From Ascidiaceihabitans sp. (GTDB taxonomy: Bacteria > Pseudomonadota > Alphaproteobacteria > Rhodobacterales > Rhodobacteraceae), in contig JAOEQC010000014.1 of assembly GCA_028388995.1 (NCBI GenBank), positions 1 to 41,669 of the forward strand: a stretch of 41,669 bases of DNA, read 5' to 3'. Positions 16,011-24,690 of the stretch are shown here, one piece after another. Every line of letters starts with the position of its first letter. Positions within the stretch are counted from its first letter, which is position 1. A program made the translations under genes and the position numbers. The notes beneath the pieces are model-generated. The model ran no database searches, was not told where the DNA came from, and worked only from the letters and a program-made list of their open reading frames with translations.

Positions 16011-17365
16011 TGGCTGATCTTCCGCCAAAACCGTAAAGCCGCCCAAACAAGGTGTCATTGTTGCATTAAATGCGCTTGTTTCGCCAAGATATTCCATCGG
16101 CGCAACCTGCACGCTTATACCGCGCATGGATGGCAGAGTTTCGTACGCCGTTTTTTCGCAGTTACATGATCAATCAGCCTGAGCTGATTAAAACTATTTT
16201 GAAAGATCGCCCGGATGATTTCCCCAAATCTAATTGCATTGGGGAGGGGTTGTGCCCCTTGCTGGAAAACTCGGTCTCTCTGACTAATGGCGAGACGTGG
16301 AAACGTGAGCGCCGCATCATCGATCCTGCGTTTGAGGGTGGGACGCCTACGCGAAACCTATCCAGCGATGTGGGAGGCTGCGGAGGCGGCGGTGGCGCGC
16401 CTAAACCAGCGCGCTGGTGATGTGGTGGAGATTGAGGAAGAAACCAGCCACTTGGCTGCTGATGTGATTTTCCGCACGTTATTTTCATTTCCGATAGAAC
16501 ATAAAATTGCGCGTGATGTGTTTTACGAATTCCGCATTTATCAGCGTAGCCAAACGATCCTGAACAATGCAGCCTTCCCGCCATTGCCCAAATGGATGTC
16601 GCGCCTGTTTCGCCGTGATACAAAAGTCAGTGCGCGCAAGATCAGCGCGTTGATCACACAGCTGACGACAGAGCGTATGAATGCGATAAACACGGGCACT
16701 GCAGCCGATGATCTGGCGGCCAAGATCATGACAACTGCGGATTCTGAAACGGGTGAGACGTTTGATACTGAGGAGATGGTGGATCAGGTCGCGATCTTCT
16801 TTCTTGCAGGTCATGAAATCAGTGCTTCGGCCTTGGCGTGGGCTTTGTATTTGATGGCGCGTTTTCCTGAATGGCAGGAAAAGGTGGCCGATGAGGCGCA
16901 GGTTTTGACGTCTGACCAATTTGGGTTGATTTCTAAGCTGCGGGTTTCACGCGATGTGTTTCGCGAAACCTTACGACTGTATCGACCCGTTCCGATGATT
17001 GTGCGCGAAGCTTCCTGTCCTGAGCAGTTTCGAGATCGTGAAGTAAAGGTTGGCAGCCAAGCTGTGATCAGCCCGTGGCATCTGCATCGCCATGAGCGTC
17101 TTTGGGACAATCCAGATGGATTTGATCCAACACGGTGGGGTACGGAGAATGGTAGGAAGTGTCAGTGCGATGCCTACATTCTGTTTTCAGCAAGGAGTCG
17201 TGTTTGCACGGGGACAGGTTTGCCATGGTTGAAGGGGTTTTGATCCTGTCGCGCATTTTGCGGGATTTCCGAGTCGAATTGGTGGATGAAGAACCACCTG
17301 TTCAGGTGGCACATTTGACCGTTAGATCGCGCGATGGTATCCTTTTGAGCATTGTCCGTCGCTAA
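16010..17365 (+). pseudogene. Broken cytochrome P450 gene
   Basis: The remnant clearly encodes a bacterial P450 monooxygenase. The start ATG 16010 gives MADLPPKP, then the frame shifts near 16033 (VKPPKQGVIVAL) and back near 16067 (RLFRQDIPSAQPARLYRAWM). A one-base gain near 16340 moves DPAFEGG into the frame RLRETYPAMWEAAEAAV. The long central frame holds the I-helix FFLAGHEISASALAW and the K-helix FRETLRLYRP. In the heme loop the Gly of FxxGxRxCxG is Arg (FSARSRVCTG), and a last shift near 17213 leads to FAMVEGVLILSRILRDFRVEL. With four frame changes it cannot yield a functional enzyme unless the assembly is wrong. It was translationally coupled to the hydrolase-like gene upstream. Confidence 0.9.
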
Positions 17366-17456
17366 CATTAGAAATGTCTGTCGCTAACATGTACCAATGA
17401 TTTTGCGCCTGTCTTAGGGGTACTTGATGAAAGTATCACTTACGGAGGCGTATTAG

Positions 17457-18338
17457 ATGTTGGATCAAGTTACACAAATTACAAGCGGCGCAGGGTTTAT
17501 TGCAGCCTTGGACCAATCAGGCGGGTCTACACCAAAGGCACTTGGTCGTTACGGTGTTGATGTATCAGCCTACGGCTCAGAGGAAGAGATGTTTGCCGAA
17601 GTTCAGCGCATGCGCGAACGCATCATCCTTGCCCCAGATTTTGACAACAACAAAGTCATCGGTGCGATCCTGTTTGAACGCACGATGGATGAGACAATCG
17701 CTGGCAAGCCTGTTGCGCACTACCTTTGGGAAGACACTGGTGTCGTTCCGTTCTTGAAGATCGATAAGGGTCTTGAGGATGAAGCCAACGGCGTTCAGTT
17801 GATGAAAGAAATGCCAGAGCTTGAGGCCACATTGGCCAGGGCAAAAGCGGCAGGTATCTTTGGGACAAAAGAACGTTCTTTCATTAGGTCAGCCAACCAT
17901 GCGGGCATCGTAAAAGTCGTTTTCCAGCATTTCGAGATTGCACAAATGGTGATCGCTGCAGGTTTGGTTCCAATTATTGAGCCAGAAGTCGATATCCATG
18001 CTACGGACAAGGCTGAGGCCGAAGACATTTTGCGGGCTGCATTGTTTGCAGAGCTGGCGCTATTGCCAAAAGGTCAACAAGTGATGCTGAAGCTTACGAT
18101 CCCTGAGAATGCTGGTCAGTATGACGAGCTTGCGGATCATTCAGCAGTTATGCGGGTTGTTGCTTTGTCTGGTGGTTACTCGACGGACGAAGCAACTACA
18201 CGATTGTCGCGCAACAGCAAGATGATCGCTAGCTTTTCACGTGCGCTGACCCAAGGGTTGCAACGTGATATGTCGGATACAGAATTTGACACGGCTTTGG
18301 CTGCAAATATCGACAAGATCTATAAAGCCTCAGCTTAA
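17457..18338 (+). CDS. Fructose-bisphosphate aldolase, class I
   Basis: The 293-residue enzyme cleaves fructose 1,6-bisphosphate to glyceraldehyde 3-phosphate and dihydroxyacetone phosphate by a Schiff base rather than a metal. Visible marks are AALDQSGGSTPKAL at the N-terminus, RMRERIILAPDF, VPFLKIDKGL, IIEPEVDI and VMLKLTIPE, in which K212 is the likely Schiff-base lysine. ATG 17457 follows GGAGGCG at good spacing. It lies alone on the plus strand and converges with the RHH gene, leaving only 3 bp between stops, with no clear terminator. Confidence 0.94.
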   Translation: MLDQVTQITSGAGFIAALDQSGGSTPKALGRYGVDVSAYGSEEEMFAEVQRMRERIILAPDFDNNKVIGAILFERTMDETIAGKPVAHYLWEDTGVVPFLKIDKGLEDEANGVQLMKEMPELEATLARAKAAGIFGTKERSFIRSANHAGIVKVVFQHFEIAQMVIAAGLVPIIEPEVDIHATDKAEAEDILRAALFAELALLPKGQQVMLKLTIPENAGQYDELADHSAVMRVVALSGGYSTDEATTRLSRNSKMIASFSRALTQGLQRDMSDTEFDTALAANIDKIYKASA

Positions 18339-18341
18339 TTC

Positions 18342-18575
18342 CTAAGGCTTTTGATCACGCTCGGCCTTGATCGCCGCAAGTACATAAAGGCGGATCGCAG
18401 AGGCTAAGCCAATATCTGCGGTTCGGTTTACATCAATTTCTGCTGCCAGTGCATTGATAGGAATTGATTTCTCTGTCGACATGCGCCGAAATTCCGCCCA
18501 AAAATCATCCTCTAGTGAAACCGATGTTCGGTGTCCCTTAAGGGTGAGTGAGCGTTTGACAGGTCTTCCGCTCAT
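18342..18575 (-). CDS. Ribbon-helix-helix domain protein
   Basis: The 77-residue protein has the pattern of the RHH_4 ribbon-helix-helix family: KRSLTLKGHRTSVSLEDDFWAEFRRM, where the short strand precedes two helices, then INALAAEIDVNR and the late LASAIRLYVLAAI. These proteins are presumed small DNA-binding dimers, but targets are unknown. Its start overlaps the DUF4169 stop (ATGA at 18572-18575), and DUF4169 overlaps fumC in the same way, so the three genes form a tightly coupled operon. No antitoxin-toxin partner is visible. Confidence 0.85.
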   Translation of the reverse strand: MSGRPVKRSLTLKGHRTSVSLEDDFWAEFRRMSTEKSIPINALAAEIDVNRTADIGLASAIRLYVLAAIKAERDQKP

Positions 18576-18757
18576 GACTTTGATGTATCTAGTTTATGGC
18601 CATCCAACAGGCGCACAACGTTGTTGGTTGTTTGCGCCTGTTGGTCTTTTTCTGCTTTGGTCCGCCCGAACTTAGCCGCGTTGGCATCGGCTTGGGTCTG
18701 TTTTCCGACCCGTGCCTTTGCCTTGCGAAACTTGTTCAGGTTGACCGGTTCGCTCAT
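18572..18757 (-). CDS. DUF4169 family small protein
   Basis: This 61-residue, strongly basic protein begins [16 protein letters not shown] and continues with Lys, Gln and Ala-rich helix up to FGRTKAEK, then a C-terminal [11 protein letters not shown]. This fits the DUF4169 family as I remember it, which is confined mainly to alphaproteobacteria and has no known function. Its start overlaps the fumC stop (ATGA at 18754-18757) and its stop overlaps the RHH start. No membrane segment or signal peptide is visible. Confidence 0.83.
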   Translation of the reverse strand: MSEPVNLNKFRKAKARVGKQTQADANAAKFGRTKAEKDQQAQTTNNVVRLLDGHKLDTSKS

Positions 18758-20145
18758 TTTGGGCCGATCATGTTTTCTGGACGTACAACCCGCTCGAATG
18801 TTTCGGCGTCCACAAAGTCAAGGGCGATTGCCTCTTCCTTAAGGGTAGTGCCGTTTTTGTGGGCTGTTTTTGCAACCTTGGTTGCGTTGTCATAGCCGAT
18901 TTCAGGGGCCAATGCGGTCACCAACATCAGGCTTTCGCGCATCAGGCGTTCAATACGATCTGGGTCAGCTTGCAAATCAACCATTAGGTTGTCGGTGAAT
19001 GCAGAGGACGCATCGCCCAACAACTGCATGGATTGCAGAACGTTGTAGGACATCATTGGCTTGTAAACGTTCAACTCGAAATGGCCCTGTGAGCCTGCGA
19101 AACCAACAGCTGCATCATTGCCCATGACGTGGATACATACCTGCGTCAGTGCTTCGCACTGTGTCGGGTTTACTTTTCCCGGCATGATGGATGAGCCCGG
19201 TTCGTTTTCTGGCAATACCAGTTCGCCCAAACCACAACGTGGGCCAGAGCCCAAAAGACGGATGTCGTTGGCGATTTTGAACAAGGACGCAGCAACGGTT
19301 TTCAGCGCACCAGAGATTTCGACCATTGCATCATGTGCCGCCAAAGCCTCAAATTTGTTTGGGGCTGTCACGAAGGGCAGGCCAGTGATTTCAGCCATGT
19401 TGGCCGCGACCATAACATCCCAACCTTTTAGGGTGTTCAGGCCTGTGCCAACGGCTGTGCCGCCTTGTGCCAGTTCATAAATGCGGCCCAATGCGTCGTT
19501 CACGCGGCGGATGCCCATGGCCACCTGATGCGTGTAGCCTGAGAACTCTTGGCTCAGCGTCAGCGGTGTTGCGTCTTGGGTGTGGGTACGGCCGATTTTG
19601 ATGATGCCATCGAATTGAACCACTTTTGCCTGCAAAGCTGCATGCAATTTTTCAAGGCCTGGAAGCAACACGTCGCGCGCCATCATGGCTGCAGAGATGT
19701 GCATTGCTGTTGGGAATGTATCGTTTGAAGATTGACCCATGTTGCAGTGATCGTTTGGGTGCACTGGATCTTTGGAACCGATCACGCCGCCAAGCAATTC
19801 AATTGCGCGGTTCGCGATGACCTCGTTTGAGTTCATGTTGGATTGTGTGCCGGAACCTGTTTGCCAAACAACCAATGGGAAGTTGTCGTCGAATTTACCG
19901 TCAATGACTTCGCCAGCGGCTTCAACAATTGCGTTGCCCAGCTTTGGGTCAAGCGACCCTTGGGTCATGTTGGCTTGTGCGCAGGCTTTCTTGATCACGC
20001 CAAGTGCGCGGACGATGGCGATGGGTTGTTTTTCCCAGCCAATTGGAAAGTTGATAATAGAGCGCTGGGTTTGCGCACCCCAATACTTGTCCGAAGGGAC
20101 TTCTAGTGGGCCAAAGCTATCGGTTTCTGTGCGGGTGTTTGTCAT
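18754..20145 (-). CDS. fumC: Fumarate hydratase, class II
   Basis: FumC is the iron-independent fumarase that interconverts fumarate and malate in the TCA cycle. The 463-residue chain begins with [24 protein letters not shown] and carries [58 protein letters not shown] and the superfamily signature [19 protein letters not shown] 20145 with AGGAG upstream is chosen over an in-frame extension to 20175. It is the first gene of the fumC-DUF4169-RHH operon. sspB ends 85 bp upstream on the same strand. Confidence 0.97.
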   Translation of the reverse strand: MTNTRTETDSFGPLEVPSDKYWGAQTQRSIINFPIGWEKQPIAIVRALGVIKKACAQANMTQGSLDPKLGNAIVEAAGEVIDGKFDDNFPLVVWQTGSGTQSNMNSNEVIANRAIELLGGVIGSKDPVHPNDHCNMGQSSNDTFPTAMHISAAMMARDVLLPGLEKLHAALQAKVVQFDGIIKIGRTHTQDATPLTLSQEFSGYTHQVAMGIRRVNDALGRIYELAQGGTAVGTGLNTLKGWDVMVAANMAEITGLPFVTAPNKFEALAAHDAMVEISGALKTVAASLFKIANDIRLLGSGPRCGLGELVLPENEPGSSIMPGKVNPTQCEALTQVCIHVMGNDAAVGFAGSQGHFELNVYKPMMSYNVLQSMQLLGDASSAFTDNLMVDLQADPDRIERLMRESLMLVTALAPEIGYDNATKVAKTAHKNGTTLKEEAIALDFVDAETFERVVRPENMIGPK

Positions 20146-20230
20146 TTGGGCGCTCCTGTCGCGAATACGTTGCAAAGCGTTTACCGCTACAAACCCTAAC
20201 AGGCAATTGGAGTCAGTGCGCTAACACGCT

Positions 20231-20746
20231 CTATTTGCGGAAGCTATCCAAGGATACGACTTCTGCTGCTTTCGGGGCTTCATCGTCTGTGTCATCTTCT
20301 TGAAGCACAGATGGTTTAGGTTCAGGCATTTGAACAGGCTCACTGTCGCCAAGCTCTTCGATCGATACGCCATCGAACTCGACGTCTTCATCGTCAGCCG
20401 CTTCAAAGCGCAAACCAAATTCAACGGATGGGTCGACGAAAGTTTTGATCGCGTCGTATGGAACAAACAACGGCTCTGGCGCATCGCCAAAGTTCAAGCG
20501 AATGCCAAAGCCATCTTCGCCAACTTCAAGGCGATCAAACCAGTGTTGCATCACAACGGTCATCTCCTCTGGATAACGATCGGACAACCAATCTGCCAAT
20601 TCGGCATCAGGATGTGTAGTTCGAAATGTAATGAAGAAGTGGTGCGAGCCGGGGAGTCCATTGGCCTGCACGTCCGTTAGAACGCGTTTGATAAGGCTGC
20701 GCATCGCGTCGTGCATCAAATTGCCGTAGTCGATGGTGTCGCTCAT
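20231..20746 (-). CDS. sspB: SspB-family ClpXP adaptor
   Basis: SspB tethers ssrA-tagged and other substrates to ClpXP for degradation. The 171-residue protein begins MSDTIDYGNLMHDAMRSLI and has HHFFITFRTTHPDAELADWL, YPEEMTVVMQHWFDRL and PYDAIKTFVDPSVEFGLRF, matching the alphaproteobacterial SspB fold. The C-terminal 50 residues are acidic and flexible and end in AAEVVSLDSFRK, resembling the ClpX-binding tail. ATG 20746 with AAGGGGAT upstream is chosen over the longer frame to 20815. The tmRNA that writes the ssrA tag lies about 2.3 kb away in this window, on the same strand. Confidence 0.93.
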   Translation of the reverse strand: MSDTIDYGNLMHDAMRSLIKRVLTDVQANGLPGSHHFFITFRTTHPDAELADWLSDRYPEEMTVVMQHWFDRLEVGEDGFGIRLNFGDAPEPLFVPYDAIKTFVDPSVEFGLRFEAADDEDVEFDGVSIEELGDSEPVQMPEPKPSVLQEDDTDDEAPKAAEVVSLDSFRK

Positions 20747-20784
20747 GGCGGATCCCCTTGTCTTAATTGCTCTAATCATACCTT

Positions 20785-20802
20785 TTTTCACGGGAGTGAA
20801 AA
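20785..20802. terminator. Small hairpin between chrA and sspB
   Basis: TTTTCAC and GTGAAAA form a 7-bp stem with a 4-nt loop (GGGA) in the 81-bp gap after the chrA stop. In the chrA direction it is followed by A rather than T residues, so a terminator role is doubtful; it could also be an operator or leader hairpin of sspB. Confidence 0.3.
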
Positions 20803-20827
20803 GAGGGCAGCGCAAATTGACACTGTT

Positions 20828-22069
20828 TTACAATAGCGACAGCCCCATACCGGCGATTGCCATCAGACCCATTGTCGTGACTAACCCCAATTTGAAAGGA
20901 AATATCAGTATGGCTGCAACACCTGTCAGGACAGCGGCGATGGCGTTGATGGATGAAATCAAAGGAAGAGGCATCGCGCCCCAATTGTTCACTTGATCGA
21001 ATATAACATGCAAGGCAAACCAGATTGAAAGGTTTAGGATAACACCAACAACAGCGGCGGTAATGGCGCTAAGGGCTGCTGACAATCTTGGGCGTGATGT
21101 CAGGGTTTCGATGTAGGGGCCGGCTGCGAAAATCCACAAGAAGCAGGGGATGAACGTCACCCAAAGTGCCAAGAGGCCAGCCGCAATTGCAAGGCCAATG
21201 CCGCCATTTGCTGCCCCCGCAAGGATCGCGACAAATTCAGTTACCAAGATCAATGGCCCCGGTGTGGTCTCAGCCAATCCAAGCGCGTCGATCATTTGGC
21301 CTGATGTCACCCAGCCGTAATCTTGGACGACGGTTTGGCTCATGTATGCCAACACAGCATATGCACCGCCAAAGGTGACCACTGCCAGTTTGGAAAAGAA
21401 CAGTCCCAATTGGATTAAGAAGTCAGCTTGTAACAGCCATAGAATGAGCATCGGTGCGGCCCACAGTGCAGACCAGATCAAAACAGTACGCAACGTCTGA
21501 CCTGCAGGGATGTGGACGGGTGCGGTTGTTGCGCTGTCGGCTTTGCTAGTGACGTACCCATAAATAGCAGCAACAGCGATGATCAGAGGGAAAGGTAATC
21601 CAAATGCAAACAAGGCGACAAAGGCCAATCCTGCTAAGACCCAAGCAGCATTCGTGCCTAAGGCTTTATTCCCAAGTCTTAGAAGTGCTTGTAGCACAAC
21701 GATAATTACCGCGGCCTTGATGCCCACAAACGCCGCTTGCACAAGGGGCACTTGGCCACAAGAGATATAGGCGAAGGCCAGTACAAAGATGACCAATGCG
21801 CCGGGCACAACGAACAGTAGGCCCGCCAGTAACCCGCCAAACACACCTCGAATGCGCCAACCCGCATAGGTCGCCAATTGCATCGCTTCAGGGCCGGGCA
21901 ACAACATGCAAAGTGATAGGGCACGCAGGAACTGATCGTCGGTCAGCCAACGGCGGCGTTCGACAAGCTCTTCATGCATGATTGCGATTTGGGCCGCCGG
22001 ACCGCCAAAAGACAGCAATCCAATGCGCCCAAAGGCACGCAACATATCTGGTAAGGTTTGCGTGCTCAT
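20828..22069 (-). CDS. chrA: Chromate transporter ChrA
   Basis: ChrA is an inner-membrane efflux protein for chromate. The 413-residue chain has two homologous halves with about ten to twelve membrane helices. The family motifs are visible in both halves: FGRIGLLSFGGPAAQIAIMH with LPGPEAMQLATYAGW, and FFSKLAVVTFGGAYAVLAYM with ETTPGPLILVTEFVA. ATG 22069 is chosen because it overlaps the chrB stop (ATGA), which couples the two genes; the frame is open to 22090. Its partner chrB and the leader hairpin suggest chromate- or oxyanion-responsive control. Confidence 0.94.
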   Translation of the reverse strand: MSTQTLPDMLRAFGRIGLLSFGGPAAQIAIMHEELVERRRWLTDDQFLRALSLCMLLPGPEAMQLATYAGWRIRGVFGGLLAGLLFVVPGALVIFVLAFAYISCGQVPLVQAAFVGIKAAVIIVVLQALLRLGNKALGTNAAWVLAGLAFVALFAFGLPFPLIIAVAAIYGYVTSKADSATTAPVHIPAGQTLRTVLIWSALWAAPMLILWLLQADFLIQLGLFFSKLAVVTFGGAYAVLAYMSQTVVQDYGWVTSGQMIDALGLAETTPGPLILVTEFVAILAGAANGGIGLAIAAGLLALWVTFIPCFLWIFAAGPYIETLTSRPRLSAALSAITAAVVGVILNLSIWFALHVIFDQVNNWGAMPLPLISSINAIAAVLTGVAAILIFPFKLGLVTTMGLMAIAGMGLSLL

Positions 22070-22881
22070 GATGGTTTTCCTGTTGGCCAAGTGTGGCGTT
22101 CTTCGGTCCCATCACGCGCCCACCGATATAGGACGTCATACAGGTGCATGCCTGCCTCAAGCTGTTCCAGATAGTCACGGTATTGGCGTGATAAGCCCAC
22201 TGACAATGCCAACAGACCTGCAGCCTCTGGCGCAAGGTCATGTTTGTCGGTGTTTGCGGCGCGAACGGCTGTTGATAGGCGATCAAGTGCAGGGGTTCGA
22301 AGTTTGAATTCGTCCAACATTGTATCGAAAGTGCACTTGGGGCCAGGGTGGCTCCAAAACGTGTCCTCAATGTCAAACGGGATTGCGTTGTAACACTCTG
22401 ATACACCGATGACTTGAGCAGATGAGACGAATAAAAAACATGCGTCGTTGTCGACGAAGCGGCGGACCAGCCAAGGAGAGGCGATGCGGTCAATCTTGGG
22501 CCGGTGGCGTGTGACCCACAGCGAATGGCCATGTTTCATTGGCGGCAAATTGGCTGAAGGAATGCGGGGGGCTTGGGCCAGACCGCGCCAACCATAGTTG
22601 CCACCAGACAGGTATTCAGGCCGCAATCCTGCGCTGCGCAATTGGGCTGCCATGCCTTGGCTTAGCTTGATCCCTTTCTGGCAGATGATGACCGATGGCT
22701 GGCCGTTCAGACGGGTTATCAAACCCTGTAAATCAGTGTGGGGATGGCGAAATGCACCTGGAATTAGGTGCGAATCGTCAGCAAAATTAGGGTCAATCGA
22801 GATATCAACGATCTGCAGGCAGTCGGGTGTACCGATCAGGCGCAGCAGTTGTTCTGGGGTTATTTTATTTGGAGCAGCCAT
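22066..22881 (-). CDS. chrB: Rhodanese-ChrB fusion, chromate resistance protein
   Basis: The 271-residue protein joins an N-terminal rhodanese-like domain (residues about 8-110) to a ChrB C-terminal domain (about 120-270). The rhodanese loop IICQKGIKLSQG offers C67 as catalytic cysteine, and DISIDPNFADDSHLIPGAFRHP is the typical N-terminal half. The ChrB part has WVTRHRPKIDRIASPWLVRRFVD, DDACFLFV and FDTMLDEFKL. ChrB proteins are linked to chromate-dependent control of chrA. ATG 22881 preceded by AGGACA is chosen over the in-frame TTG at 22899. It is coupled to chrA by an ATGA overlap. Whether it acts as regulator or enzyme cannot be decided here. Confidence 0.9.
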   Translation of the reverse strand: MAAPNKITPEQLLRLIGTPDCLQIVDISIDPNFADDSHLIPGAFRHPHTDLQGLITRLNGQPSVIICQKGIKLSQGMAAQLRSAGLRPEYLSGGNYGWRGLAQAPRIPSANLPPMKHGHSLWVTRHRPKIDRIASPWLVRRFVDNDACFLFVSSAQVIGVSECYNAIPFDIEDTFWSHPGPKCTFDTMLDEFKLRTPALDRLSTAVRAANTDKHDLAPEAAGLLALSVGLSRQYRDYLEQLEAGMHLYDVLYRWARDGTEERHTWPTGKPS

Positions 22882-22922
22882 AGCATGTGTCCTATTCAAG
22901 TGGAGACATGCGAACCTTTGGC

Positions 22923-22965
22923 TTACGCCTCACGGGGTGTTCGCAGACAGACCCCATAGGCGTAA
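22923..22965 (-). promoter_or_regulatory. Structured leader hairpin upstream of chrB
   Basis: TTACGCCT (22923-22930) and AGGCGTAA (22958-22965) form a perfect 8-bp outer stem. Inside it GGGGT (22934-22938) and ACCCC (22951-22955) form a 5-bp inner stem across a 3/2 internal loop, with a 12-nt terminal loop. The structure ends 41 nt before the chrB ATG on the minus strand. I recall candidate cis-regulatory RNAs named chrB-a and chrB-b described upstream of such genes in alphaproteobacteria; identity with either is not established here. Confidence 0.55.
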
Positions 22966-23009
22966 ATAACCAGCCAAATGCGTGAGGGTCAATTGCAAAT
23001 TTTACGGAG

Positions 23010-23330
23010 GGAGTAAGTGCAGGTTTCTGTTGCCAGGTACCTGCGAACCCCGCCTTAGGTCGCTAAACGTAAGGACTTAAGTTTCAATAGATCCGGTTGC
23101 TTACGCAGCCATCGCCATTGGAGCACGATTGTTATTTGCAATTGTACATTTTGGGCCGATACGGTGGCACCCAGCCGAGAAAAAGCTAACCTCTTTAGAC
23201 GTTTGTCGATCCTATTTCGACCCCATGATCCCCAAATAAAGGATGTTTGGTGGAGTCGCCGGGTACCGCCCCCGGGTCCAATCCGTTTATTACAAGCGCG
23301 TTTATTTCCATAGTCCCGAGAGACTAGGTA
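23010..23330 (-). ncRNA. ssrA: Transfer-messenger RNA, two-piece permuted alphaproteobacterial type
   Basis: tmRNA rescues stalled ribosomes and adds a degradation tag. On the minus strand the acceptor piece comes first and ends in CGACTCCACCA (23258-23248). A 23-nt intervening segment follows, and the coding piece starts with GGGGTCG (23224). These pair as a 7-bp acceptor stem with a G-U at the third pair, the alanine identity element. The T-arm is CCGGG/CCCGG with loop GGCGGTA. The D-region reads AGGATCGACAAACG. The tag frame (23139-23101) is GCA to TAA, encoding ANNNRAPMAMAA. The 5' end is placed from the promoter and the 3' end is uncertain (about 22990-23020). SspB, the adaptor for such tags, is encoded nearby. 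Confidence 0.93.
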
Positions 23331-23359
23331 CATGTAGGGGGGCTGCACGGAAATCTCAA
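23331..23359 (-). promoter_or_regulatory. Likely ssrA promoter
   Basis: On the minus strand TTGAGA (23359-23354) and TACATG (23336-23331) are separated by 17 bp, fitting a sigma-70-type promoter with a good -35 and a weak -10. Transcription would begin near 23324, just before the TAGTC/GACTA hairpin of the acceptor piece. Confidence 0.5.
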
Positions 23360-23543
23360 GGGGTAAGGTGTGTGAGGGTGATTTTTAGTATTTCCATCGA
23401 TCGCACATGAAAACCAAATATTATCAAATATTAACGGGCTATAATTGATGTAAAATCAACGTCGGTATTGCGTTGGTATTATATATTTTTTGCGTCGGTG
23501 CAGGTATCGGCACCGCCAATCTGTTAACCCACCGAGCGCAGGT

Positions 23544-23897
23544 TCACCCCAAATTGAGGATCAAAAACACAGCTGCAAGGGCCGCTTCGATTCCGCCAAA
23601 AATCAGCACTTTGACCACAGGTGGTTTGTCTAGGATCAGCGACAAAACCCGACCCGTTGCGGCACCCACAAAAGCAAAGCCTATCATGGCGAAGGCGACG
23701 GGGTCATCCATCCAAAGGGCGGCCAATCCTGCCGCAACAAACAATCCACCCACAGAGGCGCGCATTTCGGTTAGGCCCATCGTGGATTTGGTTGGCTCTA
23801 GATCAAGGGCAGAGGCGGTGTAGCGCGGGGCCACAAATCCGAACAGACCAAAGCCGATGGTAAGGAGGGCGCAGAGGGTGTTGATTGTATCTATCAT
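23544..23897 (-). CDS. DUF4345 family small membrane protein
   Basis: The 117-residue protein has four predicted membrane helices: about residues 8-25, 45-63, 66-85 and 92-115. GLTEMRASVGGLFVAAGLAAL and FAFVGAATGRVLSLILD match the DUF4345 family as I remember it. The function is unknown. The start at 23897 (MIDTINTLCALLTIGFGLFG) gives a full-length family member. It lies 94 bp downstream of the TetR-like gene on the same strand and may be its target. The region between it and the ssrA promoter shows no other gene. Confidence 0.82.
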   Translation of the reverse strand: MIDTINTLCALLTIGFGLFGFVAPRYTASALDLEPTKSTMGLTEMRASVGGLFVAAGLAALWMDDPVAFAMIGFAFVGAATGRVLSLILDKPPVVKVLIFGGIEAALAAVFLILNLG

Positions 23898-23991
23898 GGT
23901 AAACAGGTAACATGTGGTAGAGAATAGGCAATGGCGGGTTTGTGGGGCTTAGCTGTTGCTCGCGGCTACTGCGCCAAAAGCGGTTTGCGCA

Positions 23992-24537
23992 TTAGACAAA
24001 GGTAGCAAACGCGAGCTCTAAAGTTTGTTTGATGATTGCATTTGGAACGCCTTCTCTTTGCATCCGCATAGCACCACAGTTTTGCGCATCGCAAAAAAGG
24101 GCTGCAGCGTGGGCTGGGATGTCGGCCTTGAACTCTGCACGTGATTTTGCTCGTTCGATCCACGTTTCGTAGTTTCGAAGTGTTTGGGAACGAAGCATAT
24201 CAACTTTGTTGCCAGTGATCTCTCCAAGGTTTTCCCTGTGGGCACGCATTGCTACCTGCAAGCATCTACTCGGTATCCCAAGTGTTTGGCGGTCTCGCAA
24301 AGTAAACACAATAAATGCCTCGATCTGCTGGGCAAACCCTTCGTTACTGGTCAAAATGTTGTGGAATGGGCCAAGTACCAATTCGCTGTAAAGATCTAGC
24401 ACTGTGGCCTTCAAACCATCGTCGCTGCGAAATTCACGATAAAGACTAGTTTTGGAAACATCTGCTTCATTGCAGATGTGACTTATCGCTACACGCGTTG
24501 GCCCTCCTATCCAATAACTCGTCAGAGCAATCTTCAA
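23992..24537 (-). CDS. TetR/AcrR-family regulator with disrupted 5' end
   Basis: The protein has a TetR helix-turn-helix (RVAISHICNEADVSKTSLYREF) and a C-terminal ligand domain with GIPSRCLQVAMRAHRENLG, FKADIPAHAAALFCDAQNCGAMRMQREG. The open frame begins at TTG 24537, which is too close to the helix-turn-helix for a normal start. Upstream in the same frame, ATG 24585 gives MARKNEPL, a TGA (24559-24561), IFAAQ, a second TGA (24541-24543), then VLKIALTSYWIGG. That reads like the missing N-terminus with two Arg codons (CGA) turned to TGA. It may be a pseudogene or may initiate weakly at TTG. It lies upstream of the DUF4345 gene on the same strand. Confidence 0.78.
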   Translation of the reverse strand: MKIALTSYWIGGPTRVAISHICNEADVSKTSLYREFRSDDGLKATVLDLYSELVLGPFHNILTSNEGFAQQIEAFIVFTLRDRQTLGIPSRCLQVAMRAHRENLGEITGNKVDMLRSQTLRNYETWIERAKSRAEFKADIPAHAAALFCDAQNCGAMRMQREGVPNAIIKQTLELAFATFV

Positions 24538-24690
24538 AACTCATTGTGCAGCAAAAATTCATAACGGTTCATTTTTTCTAGCCATATTTTTCGACATAAA
24601 TTTTCCCACCTTAAATGCCAAAATTTGATGAATGCCGCACCAAAATTAATCTCAAGTGTGTTTACATCGAACAATGAAAGCTTATCCGCT

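Noticed and set aside
23055-23348. 97-residue minus-strand frame
   Set aside because: It lies across the tmRNA gene, whose acceptor stem, tag and CCA explain the sequence.
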